A DNA stretch of 64,000 nucleotides from G965250275 sp965250275 (GTDB lineage Bacteria; Pseudomonadota; Alphaproteobacteria; Rhodobacterales; Rhodobacteraceae), in assembly GCA_965250275.1 (NCBI GenBank), contig OZ252297.1, positions 4,030,001 to 4,094,000 of the forward strand, written 5' to 3'. Position numbers and translations under genes: made by a program. A model generated the notes under the pieces. It was not told the DNA's origin. It did no database searches and saw only the letters and a list, made by a program, of their open reading frames with translations. Below, one piece after another: positions 25,311 to 33,650 of this stretch. Within the stretch, counting starts at the first letter, position 1. Each line of letters opens with the position of its first letter.

Positions 25311-25328
25311 GTGAAACTTTATTGACAT
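25311..25328 (-). promoter_or_regulatory. Pho-box-like element before phnG
   Basis: On the minus strand ATGTCAA (25328-25322) and GTTTCAC (25317-25311) are separated by TAAA, that is 7+4+7 spacing with an 11-base period like PhoB sites (consensus CTGTCAT repeated). It overlaps the phnF start codon and lies about 90 bases from phnG. Agreement with the consensus is moderate, so this is weaker than the site before phnC. Confidence 0.4.
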
Positions 25329-26037
25329 GCCGCGCACACCCGTCTGGAAATCCATCGCTCGTTCCCTGATCGCGGACATCGCCGAAGGTCGATACTCGAC
25401 AGGAGATCGCCTTCCGACAGAGGCGCAGCTCTCGGCGACCTTTGGCGTCAACCGACACACAGTCCGAAGGGCACTGGGCAGTCTGGCGGAGCAAGGATTG
25501 GTGCATTCACGCCGCGGCGCCGGTGTTTTTGTCGCCGCTCGACCTACCGACTACGCGTTGGGACGGCGCGTGCGCTTTCACCAGAACATCCGCGCCACCG
25601 GACAGACGCCCGCAAAAGAAATTCTGGCGTTGACCACACGTGCTGCTGACGCGCGCGAAGCGAACGCTCTTGACCTGACCCCGGGGGACCCCGTGCATGT
25701 ATTTGACGGATTGTCGCTGGCGGACGGTCAGACGCTGGCCGTGTTCCAAAGCATTTTCCCCGGCAAGCTTTTGGATGGAATTCTCGAAGCCATTTCGGAA
25801 ACGACCTCTGTAACCGCAGCCCTTGCCCGGTGCGGAATTCCGGATTTCACGCGCATCTCCACCCGCATCACGGCAAAGCTCGCCAGCCCTACGCTGGCTT
25901 TGCATTTGCAGATCGAGGAAGGCGCGCCGATTCTGCGCACCGAAGGGATCAATGTCGATCCGGGTGGTGTTCCGGTGGAGTTCGGTCGTTCGTGGTTCGC
26001 AGGGGACCGTGTCACGCTGACGCTTGACGATCCGTGA
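25327..26037 (+). CDS. phnF: GntR-family regulator of phosphonate metabolism PhnF
   Basis: The 236-residue protein has an N-terminal winged helix (WKSIARSLIADIAEGRYSTG, LPTEAQLSATFGVNRHTVRRAL) and a C-terminal UTRA effector domain, the HutC-type layout of PhnF. It is divergent from phnG, a common position for its repressor. The effector-binding domain may sense a phosphonate or a pathway intermediate. Its own start codon overlaps a Pho-box-like element read on the other strand. Confidence 0.92.
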   Translation: MPRTPVWKSIARSLIADIAEGRYSTGDRLPTEAQLSATFGVNRHTVRRALGSLAEQGLVHSRRGAGVFVAARPTDYALGRRVRFHQNIRATGQTPAKEILALTTRAADAREANALDLTPGDPVHVFDGLSLADGQTLAVFQSIFPGKLLDGILEAISETTSVTAALARCGIPDFTRISTRITAKLASPTLALHLQIEEGAPILRTEGINVDPGGVPVEFGRSWFAGDRVTLTLDDP

Positions 26038-26046
26038 CTGGCGCAC

Positions 26047-26691
26047 CTAACCGCCATACTTTTCCAGAAAGGCCTCCGCCTTAAGTGTCCGAAAGTCGCG
26101 CAATGACTTTCGCAGCTGATCATGGTCCCAGTCCCACCATGCCAAAGCGATCATGCGCTCTGCCAGATGGCGCGGCAAACGCTCCCGGATCGGGCTCGCT
26201 GTTACACCTCCGACGATGGTGTAAGGGGCCACATCGCGGGTCACGATGGCCCCTGACGCGACCACGGCCCCGTCGCCAACAACCACGTCCGGTTTGATCT
26301 GAGCGTTATGTCCAATCCACGTGTCGTGCCCGATCACGGTCTTCCGCGAAGCTCGCTTCTCGAACCAGTCGTCGTCGCGCTCTGCATCGGGCCAGTAGTC
26401 CTGCGAACGGTACTGGAAATGGTGCAGTGACGCACGATCCAGCGGATGATCCGTAGCCCCGATCCGAACGAAACTGGCGATATTGGCGAACTTACCGATC
26501 TGCGCGTTGGCGATGTCACACACCCGGTCGCAGTACGAATAATCGCCGATCTCCGAGCCGGCAACGCGCGTTCCACGGGCGATTTCGACAAAGGCGCCAA
26601 ACGTACTGCGTTCAATATGGCAGTCTTCGTGGATCAACGGCCGATCTGCACGCAGCTTTGGCTTGGCGGGCGGTTCCTGCTCTTTGGCCAT
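26047..26691 (-). CDS. hexapeptide-repeat transferase associated with phosphonate metabolism
   Basis: The 214-residue protein is a left-handed beta-helix acyltransferase-like protein (chloramphenicol/xenobiotic acetyltransferase type). Hexapeptide turns are visible in IGKFANIASFVRIGATDHPLDRAS, KTVIGHDTWIGHNAQIKPDVVVGDGAVVASGAIVTRDV broken into short repeats, and PYTIVGGVTASPIRERL. DHP may include the catalytic His. It lies eight bases after phnE and belongs to the transport operon. A subfamily with this neighbourhood is known; the acyl acceptor, perhaps an aminophosphonate, is not established. Confidence 0.85.
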   Translation of the reverse strand: MAKEQEPPAKPKLRADRPLIHEDCHIERSTFGAFVEIARGTRVAGSEIGDYSYCDRVCDIANAQIGKFANIASFVRIGATDHPLDRASLHHFQYRSQDYWPDAERDDDWFEKRASRKTVIGHDTWIGHNAQIKPDVVVGDGAVVASGAIVTRDVAPYTIVGGVTASPIRERLPRHLAERMIALAWWDWDHDQLRKSLRDFRTLKAEAFLEKYGG

Positions 26692-26699
26692 ATCGAGCG

Positions 26700-28013
26700 C
26701 TAGCGTCCGTCTTCCTCGCCGGTGATGAGACGCCGCCTCAGCCAGCCGGAAAACCAATCCATCGCCATCACCATCAGGATTATCAAAACGATGTAGTAAC
26801 TCACCTCTTCCCAATCCTTCTGTGTGATGATCGCCTGCGTCAGCATCAACCCGATACCACCGCCAGTAATGGCGCCGATCACCGTAGCACTTCGGGTGTT
26901 GGATTCCAAAAAGTACAGAATCTGGCTCAGCAACACCGGTGTGATCTGCGGAATGACGCCAAATCGATACCGCTGGGCCGCGTTGGCTCCGGTAGACTGA
27001 ACCCCTTCGATCTGGCTCTTGTCGACGTTCTCCAGTGCTTCGGAGAAGATCTTACCGAACGTCCCGCTATCAGTGATCAGAATGGCCAGTGCTCCTGTGA
27101 GCGGCCCCGGACCAAACGCCCGCGCCAGAACGATGGTCCAGATCAGGGCATCGACCCCGCGTACGAAGTCAAAAATCCGCCGCACTGCAAAACGGATCGC
27201 GCGCAGCGGCGTAAAGTTGCGGGCCGCCGCAAACGCCAGCGGCAGCGCCACGATTGCGGCGCCGAACGTTCCCAAAAACGCCATGAGGATCGTTTCAAAT
27301 ATGGCCCAGGCCACATCCTTGTGCCGCCACATCCCGTTGTTCCAGATGTCGCTCACAATCGCGCCGGCCTCACCCTGCAGCGCACGCGACAAGACCTCTC
27401 CGAAACTCATCCCGTGGTACGGGCTGTCGAGCGTAAACCAAAACAGCTCCCAGCCGTAGAAATACCGAAAAACCTCTGACCGGTTCCGGGTGATGGTCAG
27501 CCGACCCGCGTCGGTGGTGATCGCCAACCGGTTCTTGGAGGCATTGATCCAGTCAGGCGCCGCGCCTTCGGGCAGAACCGCGTTCACTCCGTCACGGCCC
27601 GGGGTGGCGGTGATCCGTCCGTACCCCGGAATGTCATACGTCACCACCTCGCGACCGAAAGTGACGATGTGACCGTCTTCCAGATCGATTACCGTGGTTT
27701 CGCCCAACGCGACCCAGTCCGGGGCTTCGCCTTGCGGGTATCTGCCCTTGCGTTCACCCTCTATGGCGATGGTGATCGAAGCATCGCGGTTGTTACGGGC
27801 GACGTGGGTTTTGTAGCTGTAAGTATCTGCAACGAGCGTGCGCGCGTTGTCCATGCTGGCCCGCTGCGCCAGGCCCGGCACATCGAACGCGAAGAACACA
27901 TAGATCAGGTAGACGATCAACAGGGCCGGCAGACCGAAATTGACCACGCGCTTTCTGAAAAAATCTCTGTCGGTTTGGGATTTCAGACCTTCCAGGCTTT
28001 CTGTCATGCTCAT
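26700..28013 (-). CDS. phnE: phosphonate ABC transporter permease with periplasmic insert (second PhnE)
   Basis: The 437-residue permease has one membrane helix near residues 27-47, then about 150 residues that look periplasmic and beta-rich (DASITIAIEGERKGRYP, DLEDGHIVTFGREVV), and then the usual PhnE permease domain with the EAL-like cytoplasmic loop (NVDKSQIEGVQSTGANAAQR). Ordinary PhnE is about 270-290 residues. Its start overlaps the previous phnE stop by four bases, so the pair probably forms a heterodimeric channel. The insert's role is unknown. Confidence 0.93.
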   Translation of the reverse strand: MSMTESLEGLKSQTDRDFFRKRVVNFGLPALLIVYLIYVFFAFDVPGLAQRASMDNARTLVADTYSYKTHVARNNRDASITIAIEGERKGRYPQGEAPDWVALGETTVIDLEDGHIVTFGREVVTYDIPGYGRITATPGRDGVNAVLPEGAAPDWINASKNRLAITTDAGRLTITRNRSEVFRYFYGWELFWFTLDSPYHGMSFGEVLSRALQGEAGAIVSDIWNNGMWRHKDVAWAIFETILMAFLGTFGAAIVALPLAFAAARNFTPLRAIRFAVRRIFDFVRGVDALIWTIVLARAFGPGPLTGALAILITDSGTFGKIFSEALENVDKSQIEGVQSTGANAAQRYRFGVIPQITPVLLSQILYFLESNTRSATVIGAITGGGIGLMLTQAIITQKDWEEVSYYIVLIILMVMAMDWFSGWLRRRLITGEEDGR

Positions 28014-28879
28014 GCCGCAGCCCCATGTGTCAGGTGTTCGCGGACTCTGCCTGAAAGCTGATCGACCAACACAATCGTCAGGAAGAGAAGGATGAAGATG
28101 GCCGCCGCCTCGTCATAACGTCCCTGCCCCCAGGACATGGCATTGCGCAGTTCGTAGCCGATACCGCCTGCACCGACAAAGCCCAGAATGGCCGACGCCC
28201 GGATGTTGATCTCAAACCGCAAGAGCGCATAGCTCACGTAGTTCGGTCCAACTTGCGGGATAACCCCAAGGTACATGCGTTGACCCCAGTTCGCCCCGAC
28301 CGATTGCAATCCCTCTACCGGTTTCAGCGATGCGTTCTCGTTCACTTCTGAGAACAGCTTTCCCAGTGCCCCGGCCGTGTGAATGGCAATGGCAATCATG
28401 GCAGGCACGGGCCCGCCCCCAAGCACAAAGATCAAGACCAGCGCAATCACGATCTCGGGGATCGCCCGACAGACATCCATCACACGCCGAAAGAAAGGGA
28501 TCAGAGACGGCCAGCGCGCCAACCCGCGCGTGGACAGCAACGATAGAACCGTTCCCGCGATCAAGCCACCGATTGTTGCCGCGGCTGCGATGTTGATGGT
28601 TTCAATCAACGCAGGCAGAAAATGCAACATGTGCCCGGGCAGCTGGCTGGATTTCTCCACCGCTTCGGACACGACTTCGGAGGGGTAGTCAAAGATGTGG
28701 GTGACGCCGTCCCAGAAACTGCCGGCGTTGCGATCGTCCGCCGTGCGGAACCCGGCAACCATCAAGGCGATGAAGATAATCAATAGCAGACCGCTGTAGG
28801 TCCGCTTGCGCCGGGTCAGCGCCATGTATTCGGACTGAATGCCGCCGACATCCATGCGCCCGGCTGTCACGTCCGCCAT
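28010..28879 (-). CDS. phnE: phosphonate ABC transporter permease PhnE
   Basis: The 289-residue inner-membrane permease has about six helices and the ABC-coupling motif segment ENASLKPVEGLQSVGANWGQR. It partners with PhnC (ATPase) and PhnD (binding protein). GGAGG precedes the ATG by nine bases, in the spacer after the phnD hairpin. It is shorter than the second permease and lacks the periplasmic insert. Confidence 0.95.
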   Translation of the reverse strand: MADVTAGRMDVGGIQSEYMALTRRKRTYSGLLLIIFIALMVAGFRTADDRNAGSFWDGVTHIFDYPSEVVSEAVEKSSQLPGHMLHFLPALIETINIAAAATIGGLIAGTVLSLLSTRGLARWPSLIPFFRRVMDVCRAIPEIVIALVLIFVLGGGPVPAMIAIAIHTAGALGKLFSEVNENASLKPVEGLQSVGANWGQRMYLGVIPQVGPNYVSYALLRFEINIRASAILGFVGAGGIGYELRNAMSWGQGRYDEAAAIFILLFLTIVLVDQLSGRVREHLTHGAAA

Positions 28880-28900
28880 GCGGCCTGCCTCCGGAAAAGG

Positions 28901-28928
28901 CAGGGCCTGATCAAGAGATCAGACCCTG
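28901..28928 (-). terminator. 12-bp hairpin with T tract between phnD and phnE
   Basis: Read on the minus strand, CAGGGTCTGATC pairs with GATCAGGCCCTG (one G-U pair) round a TCTT loop, followed by CCTTTTCC. This has the form of a weak intrinsic terminator or an RNA-stabilising stem. Since phnE, with its ribosome-binding site, comes right after it, partial termination or 3' protection of the phnD message would keep the binding protein in excess, as in other ABC operons. Confidence 0.7.
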
Positions 28929-28946
28929 CGCACCTTGATGCTGAAA

Positions 28947-29849
28947 TCAATTGGATTTCAATTTGCGGGCTTCGATGATGACTTCGTACGCCTCATGCGT
29001 AATGGGATCGAAGCTCTTTGCCTCTCCGGCAGCCACGCCGTAGAAGCAGTCCTTGTCCTTCTCAGACAGCGTATCGACGAGGGCGGTCATCGTGGCCTTC
29101 ACGTCGTCGGGCAGCGCTTTGCGCACCACAACCGGACCTTCGGGGATGGTCTTGGACTTCCAGATTTCGACCATGTCGTTCATATCGACCAGCCCGGCAT
29201 CAACCGCCTTGCGCAACGCGCCAGAGTTATAGCCATCTTCCCACTCACCCAGACCGTCAGCCCAGGTCACGCCTGCGTCGATGTCACCGTTGGCGACGGC
29301 GACGATGGTCTGCTCATGACCGCCGGTAAACTTCACCTCTCCGAAATAGTCGCCGGACTCCATGGTCGCATCGACGGCAGTCGGAATCTCAATCGACGGA
29401 ATCAGATAACCGGAGGTCGAGTTCGGGTCTCCAAAGCCAAAGACCTTACCTTCCATGTCATCCAGGCTGCTGATGCCACTGTCCTTGCGGGCGAAACCAA
29501 CCGAATAGTACCCAAAGCCCCCGTCAACGTTGACCTTGACCAGAACCGGTTCCACGGCTTCCGGATCAGACAGGAAAACCTTTGCGTAGCCGGATGCCCC
29601 GAGCCACGCCATGTCAATTGTACCGCCCAGCAGACCTTGGATCACACCGTCGTAGTCGGCGGGTGCGAAGAGCTTTGTCTCCACGCCCAGCGCCTCGGCG
29701 GTGTAGTCCGCCAGACATTGATAGCTGTTCAGTCGGTCCTGAGCGTTTTCGCCACCCAGGATGCCGATCCGAAACTCGGAAATGTCCTGAGCAAAGGCTG
29801 GAGCGATCATCGCTGTTGTCGCCACAAGGGCCGCAGTGAGGTTTTTCAT
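28947..29849 (-). CDS. phnD: phosphonate ABC transporter substrate-binding protein PhnD
   Basis: The 300-residue periplasmic protein has a signal peptide (KNLTAALVATTAMIAPAFAQD) and the phosphate/phosphonate-binding pattern FRIGILGGENAQDRL, LFAPADYDGVIQGLLGGTIDMAWLGASGY and FGFGDPNSTSGYLIPSI. It delivers phosphonates to the PhnE pair. A stem-loop follows the gene. Ligand preference cannot be told from sequence alone. Confidence 0.96.
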   Translation of the reverse strand: MKNLTAALVATTAMIAPAFAQDISEFRIGILGGENAQDRLNSYQCLADYTAEALGVETKLFAPADYDGVIQGLLGGTIDMAWLGASGYAKVFLSDPEAVEPVLVKVNVDGGFGYYSVGFARKDSGISSLDDMEGKVFGFGDPNSTSGYLIPSIEIPTAVDATMESGDYFGEVKFTGGHEQTIVAVANGDIDAGVTWADGLGEWEDGYNSGALRKAVDAGLVDMNDMVEIWKSKTIPEGPVVVRKALPDDVKATMTALVDTLSEKDKDCFYGVAAGEAKSFDPITHEAYEVIIEARKLKSN

Positions 29850-29908
29850 CTTTCAGTCTCTCTCTGTTTGATTGCTAAGAAGGAAAAATTTGATGAAACG
29901 CGGCCGGG

Positions 29909-30727
29909 TCACACATAGGCTTCGGCTTCGCGCACAGCGCTTTTGAGGGTGTCGATTTCTGTCGAAGTCGCGGCCTCGGAAAAGCTCTCATCGGCGCCAT
30001 AGATTTCGCGGGCCACTCCGGTGGTCAGCTGTTCTGGCAGGCCGTCGAACACGATCCGCCCATCGCGCATGCCCACAACGCGGTCGCAATAGCGGCGCGC
30101 CGTGTCCAGCGTGTGCAGGTTGCAGATGACCGTGCGACCGTCTTCTTCGTGGATGCGGCGCAGCGCCTCCATTACGGTCTGCGCGTTCATCGGGTCCAGC
30201 GATGCAATCGGTTCATCGGCAAGGATGATGCGAGGGTTCTGCATGAGGGCCCTTGCAATCGCGACCCGCTGTTGTTGGCCGCCAGACAATGCTTCCGCAC
30301 GTTTCGGCGCATGATCTGCAATGCCAAGCCGGTCAAGAATTTCAATGGCCAGGTGGATGTCTGCGGTCGGGTAAAGATTGAAGATCGTGGCAAGGGTTGA
30401 TCTGCGGTTTAGCGTCCCGTGCAGGACATTGCTCACAACGTCCATCCGGGGAACGAGGTTGAACTGCTGAAAGATCATTGCGCAATCGGCCTGCCAGGCG
30501 CGCTTGGCCTTGCCCTTCAGGCTCGTGACATCACGGCCTTCGAACAGAATGCTGCCCTCGCTGGCGTCTGCGAGGCGGTTAACCATCCGCAACACCGTCG
30601 ATTTTCCGGCACCCGAACGACCGATGATTCCGAGCATGCAAGGTTTGTCGATGTCCAAAGACGCAGCATCCACGGCGACCTTGTCGCCAAACCGCTTGGT
30701 CAGATTTTCGATCCGAAGCACGCGCAT
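29909..30727 (-). CDS. phnC: phosphonate ABC transporter ATP-binding protein PhnC
   Basis: The 272-residue ATPase has Walker A GRSGAGKST at residues 36-44, signature LSGGQQQRVAIAR and Walker B IILADEPIASLD, with the PhnC-type FQQFNLVPRMDVVSN segment. It is first in the minus-strand operon phnC-D-E-E-hexapeptide transferase, about 50 bases downstream of a well-formed Pho box, so phosphate starvation control is expected. Confidence 0.96.
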   Translation of the reverse strand: MRVLRIENLTKRFGDKVAVDAASLDIDKPCMLGIIGRSGAGKSTVLRMVNRLADASEGSILFEGRDVTSLKGKAKRAWQADCAMIFQQFNLVPRMDVVSNVLHGTLNRRSTLATIFNLYPTADIHLAIEILDRLGIADHAPKRAEALSGGQQQRVAIARALMQNPRIILADEPIASLDPMNAQTVMEALRRIHEEDGRTVICNLHTLDTARRYCDRVVGMRDGRIVFDGLPEQLTTGVAREIYGADESFSEAATSTEIDTLKSAVREAEAYV

Positions 30728-30775
30728 CCCCCATCGTTCTGGCGCAGGGAAGTAGCGAGTGTGCTCAAACGATCT

Positions 30776-30804
30776 GTGTCAGTTTGGTGAAAGTTTGATG
30801 ACGC
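30776..30804 (-). promoter_or_regulatory. Pho box before phnC
   Basis: On the minus strand three 7-base units, GCGTCAT, CTTTCAC and CTGACAC, are spaced by CAAA each time, giving the 11-base period of PhoB binding sites (consensus CTGTCAT-N4 repeats). It ends 49 bases before the phnC start. The repetition with identical CAAA spacers makes chance unlikely. Binding is inferred. Confidence 0.7.
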
Positions 30805-30948
30805 AGCGAGTTCGCTTGTGGAGAACACGACGAGCGGCCTAAATGGCGTTCTCGAAAGCAGCGCCCAGGATCAGGACACCACGTCGATCTTTCGCCCAAC
30901 GTCCGAAGCACATATATGACTCGCGGAACACAATCCGCAGGTAGCCCC

Positions 30949-31638
30949 ATGCCGTTCGACAGAACCGTCAAAATCGCCCCCTCGATCCTCGCCGCAGATT
31001 TTGCCAATTTCGGCGCGGAGTGCGAAGCCATCGAGGCGCAGGGCGCCGACTGGGTTCATGTGGACGTCATGGACGGCCATTTCGTGCCAAACATCACGTT
31101 TGGACCGGCCACATGTGCTGCCATCCGACCGCATATCAAAGGTGTCATGGACGTACATCTGATGATTGCGCCCGTTGACCCCTACATCGAAGCCTTTGCC
31201 AAAGCAGGCGCAGATATCCTGACGGCCCATGTCGAGGCCGGCCCGCACATTCACCGAACGCTACAGGCCATTCGGGCCAATGGGATCAAAGCCGGCCTTG
31301 CGCTGAACCCCGGCACACCGGCCGAGGCTGCTGAGCCTTTGATGGACATGGTGGATCTGATCTGTGTCATGACCGTCAATCCCGGTTTCGGCGGACAGAA
31401 GTTTCTGGATATGAGCGCCAAGGTGCGCGCGCTGCGTGCGATGATCGGAGACCGCCCGGTTCACATCGAAATCGACGGTGGCGTCGATCAGACGACCGCC
31501 CCTTTGGTCGCACAGGCAGGTGCTGACGTTCTGGTTGCCGGCTCAGCCGTGTTCAAAGGCGGCTCGGTTGAGACGCCGGAGGTTTACGGTCAGAACATCC
31601 GCGCCATTCGCGAAGCTGCCGCCGGCGTCTATGTTTGA
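30949..31638 (+). CDS. rpe: ribulose-phosphate 3-epimerase
   Basis: The 229-residue TIM-barrel enzyme interconverts ribulose 5-phosphate and xylulose 5-phosphate (Calvin or pentose-phosphate pathway). Recognisable are IAPSILAADFANFG, VHVDVMDGHFVPNITFGP with metal and catalytic Asp/His, MTVNPGFGGQKF, and IEIDGGVD with the catalytic Asp. The ATG at 30949 (MPFDRTVKIAPS) matches relatives; an in-frame ATG at 30916 is unlikely. The 220 bases upstream, shared with phnC, hold only the Pho box. Confidence 0.96.
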   Translation: MPFDRTVKIAPSILAADFANFGAECEAIEAQGADWVHVDVMDGHFVPNITFGPATCAAIRPHIKGVMDVHLMIAPVDPYIEAFAKAGADILTAHVEAGPHIHRTLQAIRANGIKAGLALNPGTPAEAAEPLMDMVDLICVMTVNPGFGGQKFLDMSAKVRALRAMIGDRPVHIEIDGGVDQTTAPLVAQAGADVLVAGSAVFKGGSVETPEVYGQNIRAIREAAAGVYV

Positions 31639-31659
31639 AACCTATTGCGCGAAGCCGCG

Positions 31660-32715
31660 CTATGCCGATCTGGAAAACCCCACGATCAGTTGACGCAGGC
31701 CCAGCGCCGCGCCTGCAAAGATCGCTGCGAGCGTGATCGGAGCACTCAGGGCCAGCACCGACATCGCCGAGATCCCTTGTCCAACTGTGCAGCCCAATGC
31801 GATCACCGCGCCAAATCCCATCAACACCGCGCCCAGGATCTGGCGTTTCAACTCCCGTGGGTCCTCACAGGCTTCCCAACGAAAATGTCCTTTGATCAGG
31901 CTGCCCAGAAAGGACCCCAGGAGCACACCTGCGACAGACCCAACGGCGAAGGTCAGCCCGCCGGCGCTTGAGGTCATGAGAAACAGCATCGTCTCGCCCA
32001 GCGGAGCGGTGAAGGTGTGACTGACCACGGGTGTGGCACTGAACCCGTTTTCGGCCACCCAATAGGTCCCGGCCCATCCGCCCGCAATCGCCAGCCCGAC
32101 ACCAGCGCCCCAGGCAATCGCACCGGGCGACCTCAACATGTCCCGATGTGCCACGGTCGCGACCAGAAGAGCACCGCAGATCAGCAAACCACATGTCGCC
32201 ATGGACAAGCCGGACACCTCCGCAAGCAATGTCGCGTAGTCGCGGGTCCCGGTGTTGACCGTGGTTGCATCGATCATGGAGACCCTCAATCCGGCGAGCG
32301 GACCGGACATCATGATGTAGGCTGAAACGCCCATAACCAGAACGACCACAAACGACCGCATATCGCCGCCGCCCAGACGTGCCAACGCGCCATAACCACA
32401 GTTCCCAGACAGCGACATGCCGTAGCCGAATATCAGCCCGCCAATCACCGCTGCAAGTGGGGAGAAAGCCGAAAGGTGGTATACCGACTGAGCTGGATCG
32501 AACAACTCGAACGCCGAGAGCGCAAACGTCACGCACCCGGCAACCGCAATGGCAATGCCCCACATTCGCAAGCGCACGTCACTGCCCTGGTAAAGATGGT
32601 CTTCGATCGCCCCCAACGTACAGAACCGGCCAAGCCGCGCCGCGAGGCCAAGAAAGACGCCCCCGATCAGACCGAACAGCGCGACCTGCGCCGTATCGGA
32701 CAGTCCCTCCAGCAT
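31660..32715 (-). CDS. soxT: YeeE/YedE family transporter, SoxT-like
   Basis: The 351-residue polytopic protein has eight or more helices and the paired YeeE/YedE repeats with conserved cysteines: RLGRFCTLGAIED in the first, SGNCGYGALARLGGGD, and ALGCTVGQGISAM in the last. YeeE takes up thiosulfate; SoxT-type members accompany sox genes and sulfur-sensing ArsR regulators. It follows the ArsR gene by 47 bases on the same strand. The symbol is by context and family. Confidence 0.88.
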   Translation of the reverse strand: MLEGLSDTAQVALFGLIGGVFLGLAARLGRFCTLGAIEDHLYQGSDVRLRMWGIAIAVAGCVTFALSAFELFDPAQSVYHLSAFSPLAAVIGGLIFGYGMSLSGNCGYGALARLGGGDMRSFVVVLVMGVSAYIMMSGPLAGLRVSMIDATTVNTGTRDYATLLAEVSGLSMATCGLLICGALLVATVAHRDMLRSPGAIAWGAGVGLAIAGGWAGTYWVAENGFSATPVVSHTFTAPLGETMLFLMTSSAGGLTFAVGSVAGVLLGSFLGSLIKGHFRWEACEDPRELKRQILGAVLMGFGAVIALGCTVGQGISAMSVLALSAPITLAAIFAGAALGLRQLIVGFSRSA

Positions 32716-32762
32716 GAATTCTTCCTCCCGATCGCCGCGTGTCCTAAGGACCGCGGCTGAGC

Positions 32763-33098
32763 CTAGTTCTCTCTGCAGAAAAGATCGTAGACCACATCAA
32801 GTATCTTGATCGCCCGCTGGTCTGTCAAACTGTAGTAGATCGCTTTGCCTTCGCGACGCGGCTGCACCAGACCTTCGGCGCGTAGGCGGGCGAGTTGCTG
32901 CGACACGGCGGCTTGCCGGGACGACAGCAGTTCTTCCAGTTCGGTGACCGACTTTTCGCCGGTCGACAGATGACACAGGATCAGCAAGCGGCCCTCGTGA
33001 CTGATGGCCTTCAGAAAATTCGACGCATCGCAGGCATTCTGCATGATCCGGGTGAGCTCATCGTCGGACATTTCTGACGTGATTTCGGGAAGCGCCAT
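32763..33098 (-). CDS. soxR: ArsR-type sulfane-sulfur sensor (SoxR/SqrR/BigR group)
   Basis: The 111-residue winged-helix repressor contains the helix-turn-helix SSRQAAVSQQLARLRAEGLV and YYSLTD wing. Cysteines 42 (LLILCHL) and 108 (LFCREN) lie at exactly the positions of the redox pair Cys42/Cys108 of BigR and correspond to Cys41/Cys107 of SqrR, where persulfide formation releases DNA. It is therefore a sulfur-sensing repressor, not the MerR-type SoxR. Cognate-looking dyads precede four units of the sox island. Confidence 0.93.
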   Translation of the reverse strand: MALPEITSEMSDDELTRIMQNACDASNFLKAISHEGRLLILCHLSTGEKSVTELEELLSSRQAAVSQQLARLRAEGLVQPRREGKAIYYSLTDQRAIKILDVVYDLFCREN

Positions 33099-33202
33099 GT
33101 TACCTCGCGTGTCCTTGTGTCTGGCAATGCAAGTACATCAGTTTTGCCACCCGGAAAACCGCGGGACATGATAATGCCGCAGGGTTGTGACCACACTGCC
33201 CA

Positions 33203-33574
33203 TCAGCCGTCCGGCGTCGCTGGCCCAAAGTGGATTCGCTGCAACTGCCCCAGCAGGTACCAAAAGAACTCGTCCCCGTTGTACCCTTCGATGCGCCCCA
33301 ACTCCTGCCCCTGATCAACCAGCACAAAGGTTGGCGTGAAAACCGGGGGCGATTTGAACGCGATATCATCTGGCAGATCACGCAGATCGACCCGACGCAG
33401 TGGCGCGCGCCGACCCTCTTCGGTCTTCGGATAGATGTGACTGATTTCGGCGTCCCAACGCTCGCACCAGTGGCATCCGTCCTGTTCCACCATCACAAGC
33501 TCACCCGCGCTGACAGCGGAAGACAAGAGAAGGACACACGCAAAAAAGAGCGTCGATTTCAGCAAGCCCATCAT
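33203..33574 (-). CDS. soxS: periplasmic thioredoxin SoxS
   Basis: The 123-residue protein has a signal peptide (cut near SAVSAGE) and a thioredoxin fold with the active site C34-HW-C37 in DGCHWCERW. SoxS reactivates SoxYZ by reducing the swinging-arm cysteine region. It lies upstream of the ArsR gene on the minus strand, as in Paracoccus, separated by 104 bases with no recognisable signal. It is divergent from soxV across an operator-bearing gap of 76 bases. Confidence 0.92.
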   Translation of the reverse strand: MMGLLKSTLFFACVLLLSSAVSAGELVMVEQDGCHWCERWDAEISHIYPKTEEGRRAPLRRVDLRDLPDDIAFKSPPVFTPTFVLVDQGQELGRIEGYNGDEFFWYLLGQLQRIHFGPATPDG

Positions 33575-33596
33575 TGAGGCTCCATTGACGATTTCT

Positions 33597-33626
33597 ACAT
33601 TCTTAAATATTCTAAAATGCGAATGT
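33597..33626. promoter_or_regulatory. sulfur-repressor operator between soxS and soxV
   Basis: ATTC at 33609-33612 and GAAT at 33621-33624 form a perfect ATTC-N8-GAAT dyad. An outer dyad, ACATTC (33597-33602) and GAATGT (33621-33626), shares the right arm. The position between divergent soxS and soxV suits control in both directions by the adjacent ArsR protein. ATTC-N8-GAAT is the SqrR-type motif as I know it. Confidence 0.65.
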
Positions 33627-33650
33627 ATTCAAGCCGCGCAGGTACAAGGG

